Of a DNA stretch of 32,124 bases, positions 17,574-25,706 are shown one piece after another. Source of the stretch: Phycisphaerae bacterium (lineage in GTDB: Bacteria; Planctomycetota; Phycisphaerae; UBA1845; PWPN01). The position numbers and the translations under genes are program-made. Positions within the stretch are counted from its first letter, which is position 1. Each line of letters opens with the position of its first letter. The DNA lies in the NCBI GenBank assembly GCA_012729395.1, contig JAAYDF010000170.1:1-32124 (forward strand), read 5' to 3'. Below the pieces are notes generated by a model that worked only from the letters and a program-made list of their open reading frames with translations, ran no database searches and was not told the origin of the DNA.

Positions 17574-17598
17574 AAAAAACACGACCCGCAAAGCGGGT
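17574..17598 (-). terminator. Intrinsic-terminator-like hairpin upstream of the GH123 promoter
   Basis: ACCCGC-AAA-GCGGGT (17584-17598) is a compact stem with a 3-nt loop. On the minus strand it is followed after a few bases by six Us (17574-17579). It would stop transcripts arriving from 17.6-17.8 kb, where I see no credible minus-strand gene. It may insulate the GH123 promoter, or end an unannotated small RNA. Confidence 0.5.
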
Positions 17599-17599
17599 T

Positions 17600-17741
17600 G
17601 GCGACTCCAATCGCGGTTCGTTCAGACGTTTCCCCGTCGGTACGAGCGAATCCCTGGGGCATACGGGCGACCCGATCAACCGATCGGCCTGCACTGTCGT
17701 ACTCCCATTCTGGCTTTCGGCTGACGGGTGGGCCGGTCGAG
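17600..17741. other. Gene-free stretch between the GH123 and FmdE-like genes
   Basis: The whole gap 17489-17873 has no convincing protein gene. Its signals are listed separately: leader palindrome, promoter and hairpin on the left, and the promoter with palindrome on the right. In 17600-17741 itself I see no repeat, hairpin or reading frame worth calling. Confidence 0.5.
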
Positions 17742-17778
17742 GTGTCACTTTGACACAGCCCGACTTCGGTATTACGCT
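17742..17778 (+). promoter_or_regulatory. Promoter with overlapping palindromic operator for the FmdE-like operon
   Basis: GTGTCACTTTGACAC (17742-17756) is a perfect 6-3-6 inverted repeat. Its right half contains most of TTGACA (17750-17755). TACGCT (17773-17778), 17 nt on, is a weak -10. A regulator bound here would cover the -35 box. The leader to the ATG at 17874 would be about 90 nt. Confidence 0.5.
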
Positions 17779-17873
17779 GCACGCGGTTATCATACAAAAC
17801 GCTGGAGCACGCCATTTGTCACGACGATGCCCCGGCGCGAAGCCTCAATCATTGTGCCGTAAAGGAAAGCAGC

Positions 17874-18434
17874 ATGGAGTTTTATCGGCATCAGCACCCC
17901 GGCGATCCGGATTGGCTTGTGCGGGCCGCCTTGTTCCACGGCCATCTCGGCCCGTGGCTTGTTCTTGGTGCACGCATCGGAGCGGATGCCCTCGCCCGGC
18001 TCGACACGCCGGGACAGTGGAAAATCGAGGTCGTCTGCTGGATGCCAAAGTCCAAGCAACGCACCCCGTTCTCCTGTTTGCTCGATGGGCTGCAGGCTTC
18101 AACCGGCGCCACCATGGGCAAACGCAATCTCCGCTTCGCCTATGCACCCGACGTCCTCGATCAGGGCTGGCCCGTCGTCTACGTCGTGCGGCGCGAGGAC
18201 AACGGCCGGCCGCCCGAGGGGGTCGTCTACTATCCCGCCCGCGAATTGCACGCACTGTTTGCGGAGGTGAAGCCGGATCGGATGGAGGAGGCTTCGCGAT
18301 CGTTGGCTTGCGAGGAGGAGGCCCGGCTTTTCATCGCCAACCCGATGAGCCCCGAGGCATTCTCCCGTTACGAACAGATCCTCGCCTGTGAGCGGGCCGC
18401 CATCGCCGAGGCCGCGGAGAGCGATTCCGCATGA
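17874..18434 (+). CDS. FmdE-family protein (formylmethanofuran dehydrogenase subunit E-like)
   Basis: A 186-residue protein. The FmdE signature is seen as LFHGHLGPWLVLGARIGADA (H22, H24), and then C68 in PFSCLLDGLQASTGATMGKR. Canonical members often carry Cys in HGHLCPG; here that position is Gly, so the metal site may differ. FmdE-like proteins occur with tungsten/molybdenum formylmethanofuran dehydrogenases, but also alone in many bacteria with undefined roles. No other fmd/fwd or tetrahydromethanopterin genes are in the window. AAAGGAAAG precedes the start. The stop overlaps the next start by 4 nt, which couples it to a metal-binding lipoprotein and points to a role in metal handling (inference). 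Confidence 0.8.
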   Translation: MEFYRHQHPGDPDWLVRAALFHGHLGPWLVLGARIGADALARLDTPGQWKIEVVCWMPKSKQRTPFSCLLDGLQASTGATMGKRNLRFAYAPDVLDQGWPVVYVVRREDNGRPPEGVVYYPARELHALFAEVKPDRMEEASRSLACEEEARLFIANPMSPEAFSRYEQILACERAAIAEAAESDSA

Positions 18435-19282
18435 TGACGGCTCGACGACATAGGATGGCCTCGGGTTGCTTGCTCCTGGCGGCCATGCTGGCCAGCTGCC
18501 AAGACTCGGCCGACTCTCGGGCCGCCGCATCCAAGTCGCGAGCCGTGGCTGCGAGCAACTCCTACATCGAGGCCGCGGCCGTCGACCTGCTCGGCGACGA
18601 CGCCGAGGTCATCCGTCTGGCAGAGCCTGGCATGTGTCCGGGCCATTTCGATATTCGCCCCAGTCAGGTGCGGGCCTTGCGCACCTGCCGCCTGCTCCTG
18701 CGTTTCGATTTTCAGGAGGCTCTCGACGGCCGGCTCAGTGGCTTGGCCGAGGGCGGGTTGACGATCATACCCGTCCGCGCACCCGGCGGCCTGTGCGAGC
18801 CGAGCAACTACCTCGACGTCTGCCACCAAGTCGCCGAGACGTTCACCACCTTCGGGCTACTGAGCGAACCGGGCGCCCAGTCGGCGCTCGACCGGATCAC
18901 CCGTCGCCTGGCTCAGCGCGAAGCTTGGTGCCGCGAGCGGATGGAACAATCCGGATGGGCGGGCCGGCCCGTGGTTTGCAGCACCCACCAGGAGGCCTTC
19001 TGCCGCTGGCTTGGCCTTGAGGTCGCCGCCACCTTCAGCGGTGCGGACACCGCCTCGATCAGCGAGATCGAGCGGACCGTTCGCACCGGCCGTCAAGCCC
19101 AAATCGACGCCGTCATCGCCAACCTGCCCGAGGGCCGACGGCTGGCGGACGCCCTGGGGCAACGACTCGGGGCCCAAGTCGTGGTCTTCGGCAATTTCCC
19201 CGCCGGTGCCAGTGGCCATTTGTCCTTCGATGAACTGCTGATGGCCAACGTCAACGCCCTGGCCGAATTGCCAAACGATTGA
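18431..19282 (+). CDS. TroA/ZnuA-like metal-binding lipoprotein, cysteine-rich and without transporter partners
   Basis: A 283-residue lipoprotein with lipobox LASC (lipidated Cys23). The pattern fits cluster-9 metal solute-binding proteins: PGHFDIRPSQVRAL (H72) aligns with the GxDPHxYEPTPSD segment of ZnuA, STHQEAFCRWLGLEV (H186) with the second His region, and IDAVIANLPEGRRLADALGQ with the following C-terminal lobe. There is no His-rich loop. Seven cysteines follow the lipid anchor (69, 86, 122, 131, 167, 183, 191), which is unusual and suggests disulfides or soft-metal ligands. No permease or ATPase is adjacent. It is translationally coupled (ATGA) to the FmdE-like gene. The family call is by pattern only. 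Confidence 0.68.
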   Translation: MMTARRHRMASGCLLLAAMLASCQDSADSRAAASKSRAVAASNSYIEAAAVDLLGDDAEVIRLAEPGMCPGHFDIRPSQVRALRTCRLLLRFDFQEALDGRLSGLAEGGLTIIPVRAPGGLCEPSNYLDVCHQVAETFTTFGLLSEPGAQSALDRITRRLAQREAWCRERMEQSGWAGRPVVCSTHQEAFCRWLGLEVAATFSGADTASISEIERTVRTGRQAQIDAVIANLPEGRRLADALGQRLGAQVVVFGNFPAGASGHLSFDELLMANVNALAELPND

Positions 19283-19345
19283 CGCTCCTGGCGGTGGCGG
19301 AATCCTGTATCGTGGTACCGTCCGACAGCGCGGTCTGGCGGCCGA

Positions 19346-19374
19346 TTGACAGGTACACCACTCAACGGCAGAAT
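19346..19374 (+). promoter_or_regulatory. Possible promoter for the DUF6807 lipoprotein gene
   Basis: TTGACA (19346-19351) matches consensus exactly. CAGAAT (19369-19374), 17 nt on, is a 4-of-6 match to the -10. It lies in the 161-nt gap before the gene and suggests expression separate from the FmdE-like operon. Confidence 0.45.
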
Positions 19375-19443
19375 CGGCGCGAAAGCCCGGCCCATCCTGC
19401 AAAGTGGCCCCAGTGGATCGAGGCAACAAGGAGCGAAACCATC

Positions 19444-20379
19444 ATGCGTTCAAAGTGCATTGTTCTCAAGACGGTCTTGGGTATCGCCTTTCTCTTTGCG
19501 GCGGGCTGCCAGACGCCGATGTCCGGGGAAGCCTGGGCGGTTCGACCGGCGAGTTTGGTGGTCGACGCGGGCGAGCGTCAGCTTCTCGTTCACCGCAGCG
19601 ACGACGTGCCCTACAAGCCGTACGTCCAGGTTCTGCGAAGTCCGGTCGGCGTCAATATCCTGCGGGACGCGCCGGCGGATCACCTGCATCACCACGGGCT
19701 GATGTATGCAGTGACGGTCGACGGCGTTGACTACTGGGCGGAAACGGAGCAGGCCGGTCAACAGGTGGTACGTCGTACCCGAGCGGCAGCGCCCACGAAG
19801 ATCGCCGGGTGGTGGCGCAGCGGTTTCATACAGTCGATCTGCTGGGTGCCACCTCGTGATGAGAACATCTCGCTCATCGAGGAGCGAACCATCACCGCGT
19901 GGCAGGGAGACGATCTCGACGCGTCGTTGATTTCCTGGAACACGCAACTGGCGGTGCCGGAATGCCGTCCCACCCGCGAACTCAGCGGCGAGCGTTACTT
20001 CGGGCTGGGCATGCGTTTCGTCGAGTCCATGGACAAGGGCGGCACGTTCTATAACGCCGACGGGGCGACAGGCGTGGCCGGCACCAACAACGTGCGTTCC
20101 CCCTGGTGTGCCTACACCGCCGCTGCGGATGGCCATACCGTGACCGTGGCCATGTTCGATCATCCTGCCAACCTGCGTCACCCGTCTTACTGGTTCACCA
20201 TGGATGACGCGTTCGCCTACATGTCCAACACGCCCGGCGTGCACCACGAGAAGATCACCATCAAGCGGGGAACCCCGTTGTCCTATCGCTTCGGCGTGGC
20301 GGTGTGGGACGGCGAAGTGGCTTCGGATCGCGTGCAGGCACTCTATGAGCGATGGGTGAAGATCGAGGGGGGCAAGTGA
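19444..20379 (+). CDS. DUF6807 (PmoA-like) lipoprotein
   Basis: A 311-residue lipoprotein with lipobox FAAGC (Cys22). The body matches the Planctomycetota family named PmoA-like/DUF6807: an early PYKPYVQVLRSPVGVNIL, then the histidine cluster DHLHHHGLMYA (79-87), and later NVRSPWCAYT and VAMFDHPANLRHPSYWF. The fold is probably a galactose-mutarotase-like beta-sandwich, and members sit in carbohydrate-use loci. Despite the name it is not a methane monooxygenase subunit. I start at the ATG at 19444 with CAAGGAGCG upstream; the frame is open 55 codons further back but lacks a signal sequence there. Confidence 0.85.
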   Translation: MRSKCIVLKTVLGIAFLFAAGCQTPMSGEAWAVRPASLVVDAGERQLLVHRSDDVPYKPYVQVLRSPVGVNILRDAPADHLHHHGLMYAVTVDGVDYWAETEQAGQQVVRRTRAAAPTKIAGWWRSGFIQSICWVPPRDENISLIEERTITAWQGDDLDASLISWNTQLAVPECRPTRELSGERYFGLGMRFVESMDKGGTFYNADGATGVAGTNNVRSPWCAYTAAADGHTVTVAMFDHPANLRHPSYWFTMDDAFAYMSNTPGVHHEKITIKRGTPLSYRFGVAVWDGEVASDRVQALYERWVKIEGGK

Positions 20380-20591
20380 CGATTGCCGGTTGAATGGGGT
20401 GTAACTCGCCTCCCACCCGATTGAATGGAGATGGGCAGCCTGGGGTTTGAGGCGGGGAGAACGCGAGCCGTGAAGGTGCGGGCGACGACATGATGGAGGA
20501 GGGAATTCGGGCTCTGCGGCTGCGCGACAAGAATCAAGGAGTTCAGGCTTTGCGGCTGCGTGATGGGAATTGCGGCTCGCGGCCTCACCGC

Positions 20592-20731
20592 TCGGATTGC
20601 AGATCTCAGATTGTGGATTTCAGATTGCAGATTGCCGATTTCAAGTCTCAGATCTCAAATCTCAAATCTCAGATCTCAGATCTCAGATCTCAAATTGCAG
20701 ATTTCGGATTCCAGATCTCGGATCTCGGGTT
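20592..20731. repeat. Heptanucleotide array, 20 units
   Basis: Twenty uninterrupted 7-nt units fill exactly 140 nt. The commonest are TCAGATC, TCAAATC and GCAGATT, and TCAGATC occurs three times in a row at 669-689 of this kilobase. Degenerate units at both ends (TCGGATT, TCGGGTT) keep the phase. The organisation resembles short tandemly repeated heptamers described in cyanobacteria, but the sequence is different. Confidence 0.88.
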
Positions 20732-20816
20732 GCGGAAGCCACATCACGGACCGCTGTGCGGAGGGGGAGCCTGGATGCGTCAGGGGCCATGGCCTTCCGC
20801 TGGAATCCTGGCTTGG

Positions 20817-20833
20817 GGCTTGCCGCTTCGCGG
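20817..20833 (+). repeat. Copy of dispersed intergenic repeat core
   Basis: GGCTTGCCGCTTCGCGG follows the heptad array by 85 nt, in the same orientation relative to its array as at the two acyltransferase-flanking sites. Confidence 0.7.
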
Positions 20834-20893
20834 GCTAAGCGATGAACACACTCGATTCGATGGCCAATCAGCGCGACGACAGTCAACGACGAA

Positions 20894-21559
20894 TCAATTC
20901 ATCGGCGGGATCAAGATGACCGGGGGCGCTTCCTGGTCGCGGCCGAAGTCATCGCTCTCGGTTCGCTCGCGGATGGCCCGCCCGCGCTCCGGATCGTGAA
21001 CCGCGTGGAACGTGCCCGCCAGTACCATCACCGGCGCGAGCCGAATGTCCGGCGACCAGCCGGCCAGAAACGCGAAGTTCTGCTGCCTGACATTGGCGTG
21101 AAATCGCCCCTCGATGCTTCGCCCCCGCTCGGCATGGATGACCGCGACGCCCATCAATGACGCGCCTCGTTGCCGAATGGGGCCTGCGACCTGCAGGGTG
21201 CGGACTGACTGCCGATCCAGGGTATACAGCCGCTGACTGCCGGCCGGCATCGCTTCGAGCACCAGCGACATGGTCCATTCTGACTCGAAGCCCAATCCGA
21301 ACAGCGGGCTCGAATGCTGCCGGAGAGCAATGTTCAACTCGCCGTCCTCGCCCAGCCAGTAATAGGCCTCGGACGCTTCGACGGTGTTCACCGGCCGCTC
21401 TTGAGGCGGGAAATCCGTGCGGACGAACGGCACGGAGTAGATCCGCGCACTGCCCGCGCAGCCCGGCATCGCCAGACCGCAGGTGGCCAGTAGCGCGGCC
21501 AGTAGCCGTGCCCGCGGACCCAGCAACCGACTCAATGAGGAATGGGGAATCGTTGGCAA
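20894..21559 (-). CDS. Lipoprotein of unknown function, last gene of the gltA-glyA operon
   Basis: A 221-residue protein with a basic N-terminus, a hydrophobic stretch and lipobox MPGC (Cys34). The mature part is mixed beta and alpha, with [20 protein letters not shown] and [20 protein letters not shown], and a charged C-terminus ([13 protein letters not shown]). I do not recognise the family. Its start lies inside the 3' end of glyA (28-nt overlap, different frame), so it is translated from the same message. A functional link to one-carbon metabolism is not implied by the sequence. Confidence 0.7.
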   Translation of the reverse strand: MPTIPHSSLSRLLGPRARLLAALLATCGLAMPGCAGSARIYSVPFVRTDFPPQERPVNTVEASEAYYWLGEDGELNIALRQHSSPLFGLGFESEWTMSLVLEAMPAGSQRLYTLDRQSVRTLQVAGPIRQRGASLMGVAVIHAERGRSIEGRFHANVRQQNFAFLAGWSPDIRLAPVMVLAGTFHAVHDPERGRAIRERTESDDFGRDQEAPPVILIPPMN

Positions 21560-22806
21560 AGCTCAAGCACCTGTCCGCGGACCCGATCGGTGACATCCTC
21601 ACGGCCGTGAGCGCTGAGAACCTCGTGGATGAGCCCGGCGATGGTGGCCATCTCGGCCGGCCCGAGCCCTCGCGTGGTGACGGCCGGCGTGCCGATCCGC
21701 AGGCCGGAAGTCAGCGTGGGCTTCCGCTCGTCGAACGGGATCATGTTCTTGTTGACGATGATGCCCGCTTGTTCAAGCCAGCCCTCAGCATCCTTCCCGG
21801 TGATGTCCGCGTGCACCTGTCGCAGGTCCACCAACATCAGGTGGTTGTCCGTCCCGCCGGAGACCAGCCGGTAGCCGTGCTTCGTCAGCGCGCCGGCCAG
21901 CGCCTGGGCGTTCTCCAGGATATGTTGCTGGTAGACCTTGAACTCCGGGCGGAGGGCTTCGCCGAACGCCACCGCTTTGCCGGCAATCACGTGCATGAGT
22001 GGCCCACCCTGGATTCCTGGAAAAATACGGGAATCCACCGCTTTGGCGTGCTCGGCCTTGCACATGATCATGCCCGACCGCGGGCCGCGCAGCGTCTTGT
22101 GCGTGGTCGTGGTCACGAAGTCGGCATGGGGAACCGGCGAGGGATGCAGCCCGACCGCGACCATGCCCGCGATGTGGGCGATGTCGGCGGTCAGGTAGGC
22201 CCCTACCTCTCGGGCGATCTCGGCGAAACCCGCGAAGTCGATGGTGCGAGGATACGCGGATGCTCCGGTGAGGATCATGCGCGGCCGATGTTCGTGAGCC
22301 AAGCGACGAACCTCCGCAAGGTCGAAGGTTTCCGACTTGCGGTCTACGCCGTAATGCACGATGTTGTACAGACGACCGCTGAAGTTCACCTTCATCCCGT
22401 GCGTCAGGTGCCCGCCGTGGGCCAGATCCAGCGAGAGGATGGTATCACCCGGTTCGAGCACGGCCATGTAAACGGCCATGTTCGCCTGGCTGCCTGAGTG
22501 CGGCTGGACGTTCACATGCTCGCACCCGAAGAGCCGCCGCGCTCGCTCGCGAGCCAGCTCCTCGACTTCGTCCACATGCCGGCAACCGCCGTAGTATCGT
22601 TTGCCGGGGTATCCCTCGGCGTACTTATTGGTCAGCACGGAGCCGACGGCCTCGAGTACGCCCCGAGACACGTGATTCTCGGATGCGATCAGCTCAAGGC
22701 AGTTGGCTTGCCTTTGCTCTTCGGCCACCAGGATGCGAAAAACTTCCGGGTCGCCCGCCTGAACGGCCGGATAACCGACCACTTGATGACTATGTTGCTG
22801 CGTCAC
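21532..22806 (-). CDS. glyA: Serine hydroxymethyltransferase
   Basis: A 424-residue cytoplasmic PLP enzyme interconverting serine and glycine with tetrahydrofolate, the main source of one-carbon units. The PLP-binding lysine is K237 in [13 protein letters not shown]. Other signatures are [27 protein letters not shown], and [13 protein letters not shown]. The start is GTG at 22806, with GAGGT eight bases upstream that overlaps the stop of gltA. The 10-nt gap to gltA indicates co-transcription. The length is normal for the family. Confidence 0.96.
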   Translation of the reverse strand: MTQQHSHQVVGYPAVQAGDPEVFRILVAEEQRQANCLELIASENHVSRGVLEAVGSVLTNKYAEGYPGKRYYGGCRHVDEVEELARERARRLFGCEHVNVQPHSGSQANMAVYMAVLEPGDTILSLDLAHGGHLTHGMKVNFSGRLYNIVHYGVDRKSETFDLAEVRRLAHEHRPRMILTGASAYPRTIDFAGFAEIAREVGAYLTADIAHIAGMVAVGLHPSPVPHADFVTTTTHKTLRGPRSGMIMCKAEHAKAVDSRIFPGIQGGPLMHVIAGKAVAFGEALRPEFKVYQQHILENAQALAGALTKHGYRLVSGGTDNHLMLVDLRQVHADITGKDAEGWLEQAGIIVNKNMIPFDERKPTLTSGLRIGTPAVTTRGLGPAEMATIAGLIHEVLSAHGREDVTDRVRGQVLELCQRFPIPH

Positions 22807-22816
22807 GGACTGTACC

Positions 22817-24112
22817 TCAGCTTCGCTCGTTAACCGGAATGTAATGGCGCTCCGTATGGCCCACGTAAATCTGTCGCGGACGGTGGATCCTTGCCGAGGG
22901 ATTCAAATGGCTCTCGCGCCAGTGGGCAATCCAGCCCGGCATCCGCCCGATCGCGAACAAGACCGGGAACATATTCATCGGGATGCCGATGGCCCGCAGG
23001 ATGATGCCGCTATAGAAGTCGACGTTGGGGTACAGCCTGCGCTCAACAAAATACGAATCCGCCAGGGCCACCTCTTCCATGCGCTTGGCAATGTCCAGCA
23101 AAGGATCATGGATGCCCAGCTTGCTCAGCAGGTCGTCGCAGGCTTTCTTGAGAATCTTGGCCCGGGGATCGTAGTTCTTGTACACGCGATGTCCGAAACC
23201 CATAAGTCGGATCTTGGCGCTTTTGTCCTTGACTTGGCGGATGAAGTCATCCACGTTCATGTCGCTGTCGTGGATCTGCTGTAGCATGTTCACCGTCGCC
23301 TGGTTGGCCCCGCCGTGCAGCGGTCCCCAGAGGGCGCACACGCCCGAAGCCACGGAGGCGTAGAGGTTGGCTTGACTCGATCCAACCATCCGCACGGTGG
23401 AAGCCGAGCAGTTCTGCTCATGGTCGGCGTGCAGAATGAGCACTCGGCGCAGGGCGTCAGCCACCTCCTGAGTCGGCTCGTAGGGGCGATTCGGCTTGCT
23501 GAACATCATGTGCAGAAAATTGGGCACATACTGCAAATCGTATCGCGGATAGATCATCGGCTGGCCGAGCGACTTCTTGTAGCTGGCGGCCGCGACCGTC
23601 CGCACCTTGCTCATGATCCGGGCCGCCGCGTCGATGAAGTGCTCGTCCTCCTCGGGCTGCAACAAGACCGGCTGGTAGGCGCCCAGGGCGTTGATCATCG
23701 CCGACAAGATGGCCATCGGATGGGCGTTCGGCGGGAAGCCCTCGAAGTGGTGACGCATGTCCTCATGGATGAACTCATTCTCCGACAGCAGCCGCCGAAA
23801 CTCACCCAAATGAGTCGGCAGCGGGAGCTCGCCGAAGATCAGCAGATAGGCCGTCTCCACAAACGTCGCCCGCTCCGCCAACTCCTCAATGGGGTATCCC
23901 CGGTAACGGAGAATACCCTTTTCGCCGTTGATAAAGGTGATCGCGCTCTGGCATGAGCCCGTGTTGCCATAGCCTTCGTCGACGGTGATGACTCCGCTCA
24001 GCGCGCGCAGGCTGCTGATGTCGATGCCCACCTCGCCCTCAGTGCCGACCACCAGCGGCAATGTGTAGCTCTTGTCGCCAATTCTCAGTACAACTGTATC
24101 TCCTGCCTTCAT
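22817..24112 (-). CDS. gltA: Citrate synthase
   Basis: A 431-residue type II citrate synthase that condenses oxaloacetate and acetyl-CoA. Catalytic residues are H266 ([10 protein letters not shown]), H308 ([13 protein letters not shown]) and D365 (NVDFYSG), matching E. coli H264, H305 and D362. [14 protein letters not shown] is also present. I start at the ATG at 24112 with GAGGA upstream; the open frame continues 43 codons further but without family similarity. It is the first gene of a gltA-glyA-lipoprotein operon. A structured intergenic element lies 54 nt and more upstream. Confidence 0.96.
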   Translation of the reverse strand: MKAGDTVVLRIGDKSYTLPLVVGTEGEVGIDISSLRALSGVITVDEGYGNTGSCQSAITFINGEKGILRYRGYPIEELAERATFVETAYLLIFGELPLPTHLGEFRRLLSENEFIHEDMRHHFEGFPPNAHPMAILSAMINALGAYQPVLLQPEEDEHFIDAAARIMSKVRTVAAASYKKSLGQPMIYPRYDLQYVPNFLHMMFSKPNRPYEPTQEVADALRRVLILHADHEQNCSASTVRMVGSSQANLYASVASGVCALWGPLHGGANQATVNMLQQIHDSDMNVDDFIRQVKDKSAKIRLMGFGHRVYKNYDPRAKILKKACDDLLSKLGIHDPLLDIAKRMEEVALADSYFVERRLYPNVDFYSGIILRAIGIPMNMFPVLFAIGRMPGWIAHWRESHLNPSARIHRPRQIYVGHTERHYIPVNERS

Positions 24113-24165
24113 TCGCGCATCCTCGTGAACGATTGCCTCATGTTGTGCCTCGACGCCTCGTGTAG

Positions 24166-24286
24166 TCCGCCAAGCAGCCTGCAACCTAGGGTGCAGCACC
24201 GGTGCGCCCGCCCTGGTGGGCGCGTCGCCGGTGCAGGCCAAGGCGTCTCAGCTCGGCCTAAGCCGTGTCACAGTGTGTCTGGCGGA
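24166..24286 (-). other. Structured intergenic element upstream of gltA (candidate leader RNA)
   Basis: A 121-nt block closed by a 7-bp stem (TCCGCCA 24166-24172 with TGGCGGA 24280-24286). Inside, GCCTGCA (24177-24183) pairs with TGCAGGC (24232-24238). This continues through CCGG/CCGG and GCGCCC (24204-24209) / GGGCGC (24218-24223) as a long helix. A second small hairpin is CGGC-CTAA-GCCG. The pairings hold for either strand. On the minus strand it would be a leader of gltA. It does not match any riboswitch, SRP RNA or tmRNA consensus that I know. The rest of the 389-nt gap 24113-24501 shows no gene. Confidence 0.4.
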
Positions 24287-24501
24287 GACCACCAAGGGCT
24301 CGCCGGTCCGAAGAGTCTAGCGGAGAAACTCCGGATTGGAAACCGTCGCCCGTGTCCACGTCCAAATCCAGCAATCCAGCACGGCAACCATGGTTCGTAG
24401 CGGCTACGGCCCCGTGGTGGTGGGAAACCAGATTACCGCGAACAGCTGTTGCGGCAAGCTCGGCCTACAATCCATGGTTTGGGGTCTCTTCGCGGCGGCG
24501 T

Positions 24502-25407
24502 CTACAGCATTCTGGCTCGCCGATGGGCGTCGACATTGACCTTGACGGTTGGTGCGTGCCCCGCCGCCGCCTCGTAGAGGATGTGCGGAGCGATCAGCCC
24601 AGCGCGGCTCATTTGCCTGAATTGGCGTCGCCTCAGCCGGGCGTGGCTCAGAGCCGCGTTACCGTTGGGATCATCGTGCAGCACGGCCGACTCCCGTCCA
24701 TGGCTCAGGACATCCCGCATGTGCTCGATGCACTCCGCCCGGTACTCGCGCATGAGCTGCTCGGGAAGGTACCATCGCGAGACGTTAGACCAGCGGTACA
24801 TGGTTCTTCGCCACGAAGCCTGGGACATGAAGCGATTCATGCGATAGAAAAGCTGCCAATTCATGACGAAAGGCAGAAAGGTATCAGTTAGCCTGGCATG
24901 GAGACTGACCTCATGCTCGGAGAAGACTTCCTGCAGCAGGGTGCGCAGTTGTCGCCAGGCCCGCGGGCCGACCATCGCGTCGGCTCGCATCTCCCAGTAC
25001 AAATGTCCGAAAAGCAGGGTGCTGCGCGACATGGCCATCTGCCGGGGGATGAACTTGCCGTGCGCCACCGTATCCGCCGCCAGATGCGACAGGTAGCCCA
25101 GCGCGAAAGCTCGCCCGCAATCGGTGTGTGCATCGTCCAGAATCGCGAGTCCCGTATTCCAATGATGGCAGATTTGCCTGACTCGGCTCAGGCGTTTGGC
25201 GAGCACCACGTCGGCGGCGATGTTGCCGAAAAGGAAGTCCTTGCGATGCCGGGCCAGTAAAGCCGCCACGGCGACCGGCAGGAGGTGCAACTGATTGAGG
25301 ATATCGCCCGCGAGTTTGATGTGTGTGCCCGGTCCCCAAGCCCACGCCGAGGGCGCCGCCATCAACACGACCACCGCACCCAACCCCACCACGACTCGCC
25401 AACTCAC
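24502..25407 (-). CDS. Zinc-dependent phospholipase C-like exported protein
   Basis: A 301-residue protein of the bacterial zinc phospholipase C family (PF00882 type). After a hydrophobic signal (about 5-23, ending SAWA) the mature protein would begin W24-GPGTH29, matching the N-terminal Trp and His zinc ligands of these enzymes. Further ligand-like motifs are FLFGNIAADV, CHHWNTG and GYLSHLAADTVAHG (HX3D plus His). The C-terminal half is helical and basic. I favour the GTG start at 25407 because it gives a normal signal peptide with a GGAAG upstream; an ATG at 25608 would add 67 unlikely residues. Activity on lipids is inferred from the family only. Confidence 0.75.
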   Translation of the reverse strand: MSWRVVVGLGAVVVLMAAPSAWAWGPGTHIKLAGDILNQLHLLPVAVAALLARHRKDFLFGNIAADVVLAKRLSRVRQICHHWNTGLAILDDAHTDCGRAFALGYLSHLAADTVAHGKFIPRQMAMSRSTLLFGHLYWEMRADAMVGPRAWRQLRTLLQEVFSEHEVSLHARLTDTFLPFVMNWQLFYRMNRFMSQASWRRTMYRWSNVSRWYLPEQLMREYRAECIEHMRDVLSHGRESAVLHDDPNGNAALSHARLRRRQFRQMSRAGLIAPHILYEAAAGHAPTVKVNVDAHRRARML

Positions 25408-25629
25408 AGCTTGCCCACTTCCTCGCGTCTTACCGGCGGCGCTATCCCTCCATGATAGCTTCGCCGGGCAAGCAAAGCCACCAAGGCGGCGGCAGACCCT
25501 ATCGCGCGGGTGCCGAGCCTCCCCTGCCAGGGTGGGTGGCATCTGTGCGGTTCTTCTCCTCGCCGGACCCTCATGCGGGTGGTCCGGATGCCGGGGCCTT
25601 TCGCGCACTCCATTTTTTGGCTCGGGCCG

Positions 25630-25658
25630 TTGACATTTCTGCTTGCCGAGACTTTAAT
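25630..25658 (+). promoter_or_regulatory. Sigma-70-type promoter for the first STAS gene
   Basis: TTGACA (25630-25635) and TTTAAT (25653-25658) are 17 nt apart, close to consensus. Transcription would begin near 25665, with AGGAG at 25694-25698 before the ATG at 25707. The rest of the 299-nt gap 25408-25706 shows no gene. Confidence 0.7.
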
Positions 25659-25706
25659 GCGATCTGGAGCGTCCGTGGATCCCCCTCGGCACCCAGGAGC
25701 CGATCG

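Larger units (their letters stand above)
20380..20893. other. Gene-free region rich in repeats
   Basis: This 514-nt stretch has no credible gene; its open frames merely translate the heptad array. It holds an imperfect direct repeat built on GCGGCTGCG (20510-20533 and 20546-20573), the 20-unit heptad array, and a dispersed core copy at 20817-20833. No terminator with a U-tract is visible after the stop at 20379. Confidence 0.65.

Noticed and set aside
19279-19443. N-terminal extension of the DUF6807 protein
   Set aside because: The 55 extra codons would place the lipobox in mid-protein; AAGGAG and a proper lipoprotein signal mark ATG 19444.
20592-20731. CRISPR array
   Set aside because: Units are 7 nt without spacers; there are no 25-40-nt repeats with unique spacers and no cas genes.
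20490-20999. 169-codon frame with repeated SQISDLRSQI pattern
   Set aside because: It is simply the translation of the heptanucleotide array: the 7-nt period gives a 7-residue period in every frame.
21157-22497. 446-codon plus-strand frame
   Set aside because: Antisense to glyA and the downstream lipoprotein gene, with no domain.
24166-24286. SRP RNA or glycine riboswitch
   Set aside because: The conserved GGAAGCAG apical motif of SRP RNA and the glycine aptamer core are absent.
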